Of a stretch of 64,000 nt of DNA, positions 30,950-40,697 are shown piece by piece (position 1 is the stretch's first letter; each line of letters begins with the position of its first letter). The stretch is from positions 3,348,001-3,412,000 of the forward strand of contig JAHQIY010000003.1 of NCBI GenBank assembly GCA_019054805.1, written 5' to 3'. The position numbers and the translations under genes were made by a program. The stretch comes from Brachionus manjavacas (Eukaryota; Rotifera; Eurotatoria; Ploima; Brachionidae). Below the pieces are notes generated by a model. The model saw nothing but the letters and a program-made list of their open reading frames with translations, ran no database searches and was not told where the DNA came from.

Positions 30950-32876
30950 ATGAAGAACTTGTCTTTGGCCATTTTGATTATCGGCACTATTGCCTTGAAT
31001 AGTGTATCTGCAAATAGTAAGATTATTAAAAATTAGACAAGAAAATATTTAATTGTTCATTCCAAGTCTGGAATCAGTGGAATAAAAGACAAGATGGAAA
31101 GTGGAAAGATTGGAAAAGACAAGTTGATCAAATGGAAGAAACAACAACTGAAATGCCAATGGCCCAAGGAGTTATGTCTGAATTGACAACTGAGCCACCA
31201 ATGGATCAACAAGTCCAAAGTGGTCTAGATGGTCAAGGAATGTTGCAAAGAAAACGTAATTTTTTTTTAAATCTTCTTCTGCAATTGTTTATTCTCTAAA
31301 AAAATAATTTGGTCCAGGTCAAGCAGATGGAAAGTGGAAAGATTGGAAAAGACAAGTTGATCAAATGGAAGAAACAACCACTGAAATGCCAATGGCCCAA
31401 GGAGTTATGTCTGAATTGACAACTGAGCCACCAATGGATCAACAAGTCCAAAGTGGTCTAGATGGTCAAGGAATGTTGCAAAGAAAACGTAATTTTTTTT
31501 AAATCTTCTTCTGCAATTGTTTATTCTCTAAAAAAATAATTTGGTCCAGGTCAAGCAGATGGAAAGTGGAAAGATTGGAAAAGACAAGTTGATCAAATGG
31601 AAGAAACAACCACTGAAATGCCAATGGCCCAAGGAGTTATGTCTGAATTGACAACTGAGCCACCAATGGATCAACAAGTCCAAAGTGGTCTAGATGGTCA
31701 AGGAATGTTGCAAAGAAAACGTAATTTTTTTTAAATCTTCTTCTGCAATTGTTTATTCTCTAAAAAAATAATTTGGTCCAGGTCAAGCAGATGGAAAGTG
31801 GAAAGATTGGAAAAGACAAGTTGATCAAATGGAAGAAACAACCACTGAAATGCCAATGGCCCAAGGAGTTATGTCTGAATTGACAACTGAGCCACCAATT
31901 GATCAACAAGTCCAAAGTGGTCTAGATGGTCAAGGAATGTTGCAAAGAAAACGTAATTTTTTTTTAAATCTTCTTCTGCAATTGTTTATTCTCTAAAAAA
32001 ATAATTTGGTCCAGGTCAAGCAGATGGAAAGTGGAAAGATTGGAAAAGACAAGTTGATCAAATGGAAGAAACAACAACTGAAATGCCAATGGCCCAAGGA
32101 GTTATGTCTGAATTGACAACTGAGCCACCAATGGATCAACAAGTCCAAAGTGGTCTAGATGGTCAAGGAATGTTGCAAAGAAAACGTAATTTTTAGTTAA
32201 ATCTTCTTCTGCAATTGTTTATTCTCTAAAAAAATAATTTGGTCCAGGTCAAGCAGATGGAAAGTGGAAAGATTGGAAAAGACAAGTTGATCAAATGGAA
32301 GAAACAACCACTGAAATGCCAATGGCCCAAGGAGTTATGTCTGAATTGACAACTGAGCCACCAATGGATCAACAAGTCCAAAGTGGTCTAGATGGTCAAG
32401 GAATGTTGCAAAGAAAACGTAATTTTTTTTTAAATCTTCTTCTGCAATTGTTTATTCTCTAAAAAATAATTTGGTCCAGGTCAAGCAGATGGAAAGTGGA
32501 AAGATTGGAAAAGACAAGTTGATCAAATGGAAGAAACAACCACTGAAATGCCAATGGCCCAAGGAGTTATGTCTGAATTGACAACTGAGCCACCAATTGA
32601 TCAACAAGTCCAAAGTGGTCTAGATGGTCAAGGAATGTTGCAAAGAAAACGTAATTTTTTTAAATCTTCTTCTGCAATTGTTTATTCTCTAAAAAATAAT
32701 TTGGTCCAGGTCAAGCAGATGGAAAGTGGAAAGATTGGAAAAGACAAGTTGATCAAATGGAAGAAACAACAACTGAAATGCCAATGGCCCAAGGAGTTAT
32801 GTCTGAATTGACAACTGAGCCACCAATGGATCAACAAGTCCAATTATTAGTGCCTTTAAGGTCGTTGGAATGGTAA
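30950..32876 (+). CDS. Secreted multi-unit precursor protein built from eight near-identical exons
   Basis: Nine exons: 30950-31016, 31067-31255, 31318-31488, 31550-31720, 31782-31952, 32015-32185, 32248-32418, 32480-32650 and 32710-32876. All introns are phase 1 with GT-AG ends; the joined frame is open for 482 aa. Exon 1 is a signal peptide (MKNLSLAILIIGTIALNSVS). Exons 2-9 each encode one unit of about 57 aa: QADGKWKDWKRQVDQMEE, then TTTEMPMAQGVMSELTTEPP, then MDQQVQSGLDGQGMLQRK. The last C of each exon joins GT of the next to code Arg, so each junction reads QRKR|QADG, a basic proprotein-convertase-type site. A second KR lies in WKRQ. The last unit ends in a different tail (QLLVPLRSLEW). 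There are no cysteines and no known domain. I infer a repetitive prohormone-like or secreted matrix protein. No homologue is recognised. Confidence 0.85.
31256..32709 (+). repeat. Tandem ~232-bp exon+intron repeat array (eight units, seven introns)
   Basis: Unit starts are spaced 232, 232, 233, 233, 232 and 230 bp (31318, 31550, 31782, 32015, 32248, 32480, 32710). The introns (59-62 bp) are as conserved as the exons. They differ only in the length of a T run after GTAAT (7-9 T), an AG interruption in the intron after exon 6, and 6 versus 7 A near the 3' end. All share the acceptor TTTGGTCCAG. This points to whole-unit duplication with recent homogenisation. Confidence 0.9.
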
Positions 32877-32881
32877 TTGGG

Positions 32882-32887
32882 AATAAA
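32882..32887 (+). terminator. Poly(A) signal AATAAA
   Basis: AATAAA begins six bases after the TAA stop of the tandem-exon gene; a second copy lies near 32945. Either could direct 3' end formation, giving a very short 3' UTR. Confidence 0.5.
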
Positions 32888-33315
32888 TTTTAGCGATTAA
32901 ATTTCAAAAAATGTTTAATGGCAAAAAATAATCTTAATTTTTTGAAATAAACTCTTGCTTATTAATTTTATTGTGATATTTTACTTGCTTCAATGTCATT
33001 TATTGGCATTTTCTCTATTTTGTAAGTGTTAAACTAATAAATCAGTTGAAAAGTATTTTTCAATGGTAAACAATAAGGAAAATTCTCATCTTATAAAGGA
33101 GTCTATTGAAATAAAATCATTAGACCTAAAAAAACTTAGTTACATGATACAATCCTCAATCCTAAGTTTAATTTTATTTCAATGATAAATGAAATTAAGG
33201 AACATGGTGATTCAAGGCTAAATTTTATATCAAAAAAAGGATTATATCAAGACAAATAAGCTTTAATTTATAATTTTTAGGAAACTTTTAAACATTTTTA
33301 GTTGTTTTTTTTTTA
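32888..33315. other. Intergenic spacer
   Basis: A+T-rich with no recognised gene or repeat. Confidence 0.4.
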
Positions 33316-33317
33316 CT

Positions 33318-34610
33318 CGACACCAAACGACTACTACCAATTCAAGAGCTGAAGCTCTTAAAAAGGCAGTTCTTAAAATAAAGCCCTCTAAGTGTAGATG
33401 GTTTGCCAAGAGAATCAAAGCCCAAGGGTATGTTATCACTGGTAAAACTGTCGAAATGGTCCCGACGAAAGTTGAAGCTATAAAAAACGAGCACCACCAT
33501 AAATTTAAACCAGTTTCTCAGTTTCTTTGGAACGGACTTGTTTATAATTCACAAAAATTAAAGTCAAAGTTTGAACTTGACTTCAATTTTATTTTTTAAA
33601 GTTCGGTCAAAAAAACGGAAAATATGATAACATTTAAAAAAATGTATTTTATTTAAATATTTTACTAAAAGGCACATGATAAAGAATTTTAAATGTTTAC
33701 CAGTAAAAATTAATTCATTTTTAAAAATAAATGTCTTAAGAAGGAAAAAATTAGAAAAAAATTTAAAAAAAAAGAATAATTTCAAATAAAAAAAAGGAAA
33801 TAGAAAGAACTGTAAAATTTTTAATTTTACGGTTTTTTTAAGCAAATTTTTATAACTTTTCAAAATGTTTTCTAGATTGCTGATTACGAATTTGACATTA
33901 GTCGAAAAAACTATCTGCTAAGACGTTGACCTTAAAAAACGTTAGTTTAAGCTTCAAAAGCGTTTTTTGAGTCACCATTTCAAAAACTGGTGGCTCAAAA
34001 AGACAACCTAACTTCAAAAGAAACTTTATAATTAACGCAGATATATCTTGCATTCCTATTGTAGCAAGACTGGCGCAGGTAGACGAGTTGGTAATGGAAT
34101 ATTTTTTGTGCTTTTCTTCAGGCTTTATACAAAACACGAAGTGAACTACACAATATCTGGTAAGGAATGTCTCTCGGTTGTTTTCGGATTTATAGGGTTT
34201 CGGAAATACGTATATCGTACAGTTGTTGAAAAAGTCATGAATCGAATTGCGTTAAAATGATTAATTAGTATAGAAAATCTTACGGCGAGATTGGCTACCA
34301 TGTTACAAGATTACCACAAAATTACACATCAAAAAAATATGGCACTTACAAGCGGAAACCGCTTATTACAGACTAAAAAACGATTATTACTGGCAAAAAT
34401 GTGGAGATATATTATTAAGTTTGTGAACAAATGAAAACCTCGTTGCAACACTAAGTATTCACCATTTGAAATGACATTTGGTCGAAAAATGAACCAATTC
34501 AATAATTGGTCAGTAACGGATACAACTTCATCGAAATCACTAAAAATCAAAATTATATTGTAGAAGACCAGCAGGTTTCCTTGTAATTCTTCCAGTAACA
34601 TGTTACATTT
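33318..34610 (+). pseudogene. Ty3/gypsy retrotransposon pol remnant
   Basis: 33318-33600 reads LKKAVLKIKPSKCRWFAKRI then KAQGYVITGKTVEMVPTKVE and PVSQFLWNGLVYN. This is the C-terminal RT block of Ty3/gypsy elements (KxxKCxF...LGxxI...K...I...P...FLGxxxYY) in damaged form. 34030-34260 gives RNase H pieces (NYTISGKECLSVVFGFIGFR then KYVY). Near 34450-34490, KYSPFEMTFGRKMN is the end of the integrase core (SPFxLxFGR). Order RT-RH-IN is right. Stops, frameshifts and deletions are many, and no LTRs were seen. Confidence 0.7.
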
Positions 34611-35385
34611 TTTTAACTTTAAAAAAATCTTTTATTTATTTTTAAATCAAATCAATAATTAAAAAAAATTCTTCTTTTGTTTTTTTGTCTTTACGTTGCA
34701 TAAAAGCTTCTAAGCTTATACTATGTAATTTTTTTCACATTTTAATCCATGCCAAAAATTACTTGGATTCCATTAATTATTGTTTCAAATGTCTTGTATA
34801 ATTTTAAAAATCAAAATACTAAAAGCTCACTTAATTAAATAAGGAATTTTGATATTATCCTGAATTATATTTTAAATTTACAAAAAGAATTTAAATAAAT
34901 TTTTAATAACTTATTAATTCAACCATTTGACACCAGAACCCGATAGATTATATTGCAAGGTTTTACGCAATTATCAAGTATTAACGATATGAACATATAA
35001 TTTTTTTATTGTTTTTTTTTCTCATTTTGCTCATTATATTAATGTCACTTATTTTAACCATTTTGCCTATTTCGTTGTTTTAAATTTTTGACTTTTAATA
35101 TTTTTTTCTAAATACTTTTTGTTACTTTTCAAATCAAACATTTAGCTTAATTAAAGAAATGGCTTAATTTTTTGTGTTTGAATACAAAATGTATCAAATG
35201 TTGAAATAACATTGAAAAAGTACGATGTTTCAAATATTTTTTTCAGTTTCAAAAAAAATTGTTTTAAGTTAATATTGTAAGCATTTTCATTTTTGAAATT
35301 AAACTTTTTAAAAGAAATAGATTAAGTTTAATTGTTGTTAGAAGATTTCAAAAAAATCTTAAAAATTCTTTTTTAACTTTTAACC
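34611..35385. other. Intergenic spacer
   Basis: A+T-rich, no gene or repeat recognised. Confidence 0.4.
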
Positions 35386-36010
35386 CTTAACCGTCGAAAA
35401 TAGAAAAAATAACGTTGAAGACGAAAATGGGGTCATTTTTGACGCAAAAAAAAAAAATAATTTTATTAAAAATACCCAATCTGTGTGATGAAATGACTCG
35501 CAAGACCACATTTGGTTGACTTTGACGTCATTTTTCCCAGTTACTCGGAATTACAACAATAAACCAATTAAGGATTTCAACTACATTTCGGATGTAAAAT
35601 CTTCTTTTTTAGTTATTCTTTTATTTTTGTATAAAACAATTTTCCTAATTATTGAAGAATCAATAAAATAAGAAAAAAAAAAATGGCTCATTTTGGTACG
35701 GTTTCTTACCCACGAATTGAGCATTGATTGATGATTTTGTACATCAGATACATTTGGATAATATTGAGTATTATAACTCCATCTATATCATTTTTCTTTC
35801 ACATAATAAATATGATTAGAAGAATTTATATCTTCTGAATTTAGCGTAATTGTAGCTGAGCCAGGAATTCAATGCTACATTTCACCATTAGAAATTCGAT
35901 CATTATCTTCGAAGTTTCGAAACCACCAACTAACTCTTTTATTGATGGCTAAACATAATCGAATTCATCATTGCTTATTTGTTCTAATTCGTTGTTCAGT
36001 TCAGGTGAAT
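35386..36010 (-). mobile_element. Possible piggyBac-like remnant
   Basis: The left boundary has TTAACCCTTAACCGTC followed about 40 bp later by GGGGTCATTTTTGACGC. This layout (TTAA target, CCC start, GGGTCA sub-terminal block) is reminiscent of piggyBac-type ends. To its right the minus strand carries an acidic frame (ELNNELEQISNDEFDYV), as at the start of piggyBac transposases. No matching right end was found and no catalytic domain is present, so this is tentative. Confidence 0.3.
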
Positions 36011-36438
36011 AATTAATAAGATTAAATTCATAAAACCTAATTTTTAAATTTAATTTTTTTAAAATCATTGATTTATATAGCAATTTTTTTTTCTGAGAAA
36101 TTCATGAGCATGTTCAAGTATCCACTAACTTTATCCATTTTTTTATCATATGAGAAATGGGGATGTTCATTTCAGGGATATATTTAATTAATTGAATTTT
36201 ATTACTTATGTTAAATTTTGTGATAATTTATTTAAAATGCTTGCACATGCGCAAGAGAAAAAGTAAAGGTTCTAGAGCATGCTTTATTTAATTGATTATT
36301 TAAAAAAATTTATATATTTAAAATATAAAAAAAAAATTATAAAAATTGGATTGAGTTATTGATTTAATATTCATTTGAAAAAATTTAACAACATGTTATT
36401 TAAGTTAAATAATCCATTTTTAGAAACAAAATCTGTAA
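36011..36438. other. Intergenic spacer
   Basis: A+T-rich, nothing recognised. Confidence 0.4.
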
Positions 36439-36446
36439 ATAAAATG

Positions 36447-37305
36447 GGGTCTTGTCCAATATGTGATCACTTGATCACAAAAAATGTGATCATTTTAATA
36501 ATGCTGGTTTTGTGAACAAGACTGATCACCAAATCGATGATCACACAGTATGTGATCAAAAAAAAAAATAAAAATTAAGGAAAAAACTTTTGTGATCAGT
36601 GTTTTTATTTATGTGATCTAAGTTTTTATTTTTGTGATCAAAGATTCATTTAAAGTTTTTTAAAGAAAAAAAATTAACTTGAAATTTAACTGTGTTTTTT
36701 AGCGATATAGAGTTTGATACCAAATTTTTTGCCATTAAGCGCATTTCTGATCGTTTTTGTTTAAGCAAATCTTGGCTATTTTCTCAAAAAGTTATAAATC
36801 TTCACTTTCAAAATTCATTTTTTATTTTTTGATTCGAGACATTCATTCATTTTATATATTACAAATTTTAAGCTTGGTGAGCGTAAGAATGATTATATAA
36901 AAAAGATTTCAAAACTGAAACACTTTTTATTTTATTTTATTTTTTTTTTAACATCGCCAAATTTTGCGTAATTTTTTGAAATAAATAATAATAATTTATA
37001 TTTATATAAATTTGACATCTTTTTATCAAGAAAAGCTAATGGGAAAATTTTATATTTTAATGATTAGTATATATCATAAAAATTGCCATTTTATTCATAT
37101 TTTTGGTATGAGATTATCCAAATGAAATTTATTCAAGCGTGATCAGTAAAATTTTTTTAGTGATCGGTGTTAAAATTCTCGTGATCAATCATTTGATCAC
37201 ATATTGTGTGATCATCAATTTGGTGATCAGTCTTGTTCACAAAACCAGCATTATTAAAATGATCACATTTTTTGTGATCAAGTGATCACATATTGGACAA
37301 GACCC
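36447..37305. mobile_element. 859-bp non-autonomous transposon with 112-bp TIRs and 8-bp target duplication
   Basis: The terminal inverted repeats 36447-36558 and 37194-37305 match at about 110 of 112 positions, starting GGGTCTTGTCCAATATGTGA. ATAAAATG is duplicated exactly outside both ends (36439-36446 and 37306-37313). The TIRs and sub-terminal regions carry many TGATCA palindromes, mostly as TGTGATCA, possible transposase-binding sites. The centre is A+T-rich with no open frame. An 8-bp duplication fits hAT or P superfamilies; the GGGTCTTG start is not the usual hAT CAGNG. Confidence 0.92.
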
Positions 37306-37699
37306 ATAAAATGTATGTTATTAAAAATTGAAAGCTTAAACGTTTTAGTTAACCAAATTTTTAGTATAGTCGATTTAGTTACACAAAGAGTAAAAAATAG
37401 TTAATATGAAAAAAGCAGATGTTTTTTGCGAAGCAGATCTCAAGTTTAGTATTAGTTTAAGAAAAAAAAAGTTGTTGTGGTAGGAGTGAGATATCTTAGT
37501 GAGACAATATAGGGATAGCATGAAATCATGGGGACGCCAGATATAAGAGGAATAGTGAGAAAAAAAATTTTTTTCAATGGAAAATTTAATACATATGATG
37601 AAAAAATAGATACAATCAAATTACAAAAAAAAAACAAAGCTAATTTCTTTGAAGTTTGAGTCTAAGTTATAAATATTATTTTGTAAAAATTTTCGAATT

Positions 37700-38430
37700 T
37701 TTGAATGAGTCATTTTTCTTTAATTTTTCTTTTAGATTTTGCGGAGAATTGAAATATAATAGACATTCATAGGAGAAAGTAGGCATCCTTTCAAAAATTC
37801 TATGTTGAAATGTAAAAAGACTATACTTTTATAAAGCGTTAATTTTTTCATTAAAGCTATTTGCTTCAAGCTTAACATTTAAAAGCTATTTGAAAGAGAT
37901 AACTAATTTATTTATTGCTTCTTGTGAAAAATAGCATAAAAGCGTAGAGCAATAGTTAAAATACGGGAGGAAAAAGGTCTTAAAAAACTGGATCTTTACT
38001 GAAGTAGCAAGATAGAAAATTCTCTTGATAGAAAATAATTTCTTATGAAATTGAATTGTTAAATAGACGCAAATTTGGTAAAATTAAGATCTTGATCAAT
38101 TATGAAAACAAATAAACAGATTTCCTTTACAACTAATATGTCTTCATTACATACTCTAATCTTATCTGGAAATAATTTTTTCAAAAATCATGTAAAAAGA
38201 TTTTGACTTGTTTTAATCAATTCTGTTAAAAATACACCATTCATTTAAATTTTTTGTTGTAATATAAATTTTATCAAAGCTGTTTCAAGGTCTTTTTCAG
38301 AGATACTTATTGCTTTTTCATCTGCAAACATTTTTATACTAAATTTTTTAAATAAAAATAATAAATCATTAATAAAAATAAGAAATAGCAGTAGACCCGG
38401 GACTGATCTCTTTCGATATTTGATTGACAT
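37700..38430 (-). pseudogene. LINE RT remnant
   Basis: The minus strand reads RSVPGLLLFLIFINDLLFLF, then KMFADEKAISISEKDLETAL (38245-38420; FADD has become FADE). Further left come the KTSQNLFT and DLNFTKF blocks and a 'FFxxFLxPxxNYCSTL'-like stretch (37930-38000). This is the second half of a CR1/L2-type RT with stops and shifts. It is similar in type to the fragment at 18.3 kb but not to LINE A. Confidence 0.65.
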
Positions 38431-39015
38431 CCTCTAGCTTAAAACCGAATTTGGTGCTCAAATATGAATCGTTGAAATGCCTATCATCTCTTGATTTTCT
38501 TTATTGACGTACAATTTTATTATCATCAATCATTTTTACAAAAACAATTTATTTTAATATGTCAATCAGAACAATCTACTAGAGTTACTTAAGACTCCGA
38601 AATTAAAGTAAAAGACAAAAATATTGAAATGCAAGGAAAAGCTACAAATTTGAATTTTTAAAATTTCAAAATTTTAGCTAATCAAAAATTCAACTATTCA
38701 AAATTTCAAATTTTCAACTTAATTTTTTATAGCATATTTATAATTATTAAATTTTTTTGAAAAATATAACTATCACAAAAAAAAAGTTTGGCAAACTACT
38801 GTTGATCAAGTGTTAGATTTTTAAAACGGCTATATATATATATTAATTTTTTTTACTTCTAATTCAAATAAAAATTTTTTTTTTTTAATGAATATTTTTT
38901 AATTACTAATAAGTATTAAATGAAAATTATAAAAAATGAAAGCCAAAATCAGATTTACATTTGCTTAGGGATTCACATTTGCAAAAGCATCAAGTGAAAT
39001 TGGAATATAATTTAT
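38431..39015. other. Intergenic spacer
   Basis: A+T-rich, with (TA)n near 38830. No gene recognised. Confidence 0.4.
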
Positions 39016-39600
39016 ATGGAATTTCGTAGTTTCTTTATAAAATTATTGACAATTTTAAAAAGGCATCGTTTCTCTGTTTTTGGAGGAAAAACAGAAATAT
39101 TTACAGTTGATGCTGGATTAAACAAGCAAAACCAGAGAGTTTATGCTTTGAGTCGTGAAGAAAATGATCGAAAAAGAGGTAAAATTGTTTCAATATAATA
39201 GTTTTTTGATAATTTTTCATTTTGATGTAACAAGGGATCTTTGGTGTCATGAATAAGCCTATTCTGTAATGGTTTGGATAGGTATGACAAAATAATGACT
39301 CATCAAAGCATATTTTTGTCAATAAACGTAAATTTAACTTTAACATTTTAGAATTAGAGTTAAATAAAATCCTAAACATGAGAAATAAATGCTGAATATT
39401 GAAAGCGTCGTAATTTACCTATGGCGAGGAATGAAGGAAATCGTTTATGTGGCTCACGCAGATGGGTTTTTCAACAAGATGGTGCAAAGCCTCATACAGC
39501 GAATATATCCCAATCCTTTTGTAGAAATAATCTCCATATGTTAATGGAAATGAGTGTCTGGCCCCCAAACTCTCCTGATTTAATTCCATGTGAATACTGA
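39016..39600 (+). pseudogene. Mariner-like transposase remnant
   Basis: 39016-39198 carries FSVFGGKTEIFTVDAGLNKQ then NQRVYALSREEN, resembling the first catalytic Asp region (DEKxFTxDxxxNxQNDRxYA). About 240 bp later 39460-39600 reads WVFQQDGAKPHTA and VWPPNSPDLIPCEY, the second Asp (FQQDGAxxHTA) and the WPPNSPDLNPxDY motif. Between them the sequence is degraded. The D-to-D spacing cannot be measured. No TIRs found. Confidence 0.75.
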
Positions 39601-39607
39601 TATTATT

Positions 39608-39658
39608 AATATTACTTTCATTGATTAACTTCACAGGGAAATCAATGAAAGTAATATT
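39608..39658. repeat. Perfect 19-bp inverted repeat at a transposon junction
   Basis: Left arm 39608-39626 (AATATTACTTTCATTGATT), loop 39627-39639, right arm 39640-39658 its exact reverse complement. It sits at the join between the mariner remnant and a LINE fragment. Confidence 0.8.
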
Positions 39659-40440
39659 TCCAAAGTTGGACATCTTATAAGTAAATTTGATTTTAATTTA
39701 CTCCGTAAGCTTGACAGTATAGAGAATAAGTGGGGTTTTAAAAATAAAAAACCATTTTAAATGTTATAGAAGAATGTTGTCCTTTAAAAAATCTAAACAT
39801 AAGAAAGATGAGCAGTCCCCTTGGATCGATGGTGAGTTAAGATCATTAAGTTATTGTAGGGATTATTGCTGTCAGATTTATATGAAGGATAAAACAGAAC
39901 ATAATCTATTTCATTAAAAGGATGCTAGAAGGGAGTATAAAAAACTAAATCGTCAAAAAATAAAATTATATTTTGAAGCAAAAATTCTTAGAAATTCTGG
40001 AATTTAATAAAACATCCATAAAACTAAGAGGAGATGCTGAATTTGACAGCTTTCCAGATGAACTATGTTGGGATGTTAAAAATCCTCTAGTACTGTTGAT
40101 CACGTGGAAATGTTTAATTGCTGGTTTGATTCTATTGAATCTTCCTCTTTGTCGAGTGAAAGTGAATCAACATCCACAGAAATCAATGAAAAACTTTTTG
40201 AGTATATTACTAAAAGTTAAAAATCTTTTATAATAGTTGGTGATTTCAATGCATGTAATATAAACTGGTTTTGTCCTAAATCTAAAAATTTTAAAAATAA
40301 TACATTAGCGGTTTCTTATCTCATTCTAAAGCTTATAAAATTCAAGAGAAAAATTTTAACGCCTGGGACACTGAGCTCAAAGAATAGCAGGTACGTTTTT
40401 GGCCCGAGAAAAGTCCAAGTATACACAAGTCAAAACCAAT
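39640..40440 (+). pseudogene. LINE fragments out of order (linker, then endonuclease)
   Basis: 39640-40010 encodes a linker-like region (SPWIDGELRSLSYCRDY, then DARREYKKLNRQKIKLYF), which normally follows the endonuclease. 40060-40330 encodes endonuclease sequence (STEINEKLFEYITK, then SFIIVGDFNACNINWF). The order is the reverse of an intact LINE, so two copies or a rearrangement are joined here. Neither is functional. Confidence 0.6.
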
Positions 40441-40697
40441 ACCAAAAAAAAATCAACTAGAAGAGCTAGTTAACAAGTGTGTAAAATTTCAGCCTTCTCC
40501 GATTATCCTTTTATATTTTTTTTTAACTTAGAAATTTGTCCAAAACATTATGACTCACCGGTTAGTATTTCTTATTCTTGAGTATTTCTGTTATTCCATC
40601 TTTGAAAGCATCACTTGGCCATTTTCTCAAGTAGTCCATTTTAGATTCATCTTTTGTTTTTAAGATTAAATCACCTTTTGTAATAGATTGCTTTTAG

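Noticed and set aside
31067-32876. CRISPR-like or satellite interpretation of the 232-bp repeats
   Set aside because: The units are long, nearly identical along their whole length, keep one coding frame with GT-AG introns and a signal-peptide exon, and sit in an animal genome.
33564-33863. 99-codon minus-strand frame rich in Phe/Leu/Lys
   Set aside because: It is composition-driven by A/T runs and overlaps gypsy debris; no coding signs.
37452-37637. Minus-strand 61-codon frame
   Set aside because: Low-complexity hydrophobic translation of A/T-rich DNA with no support.
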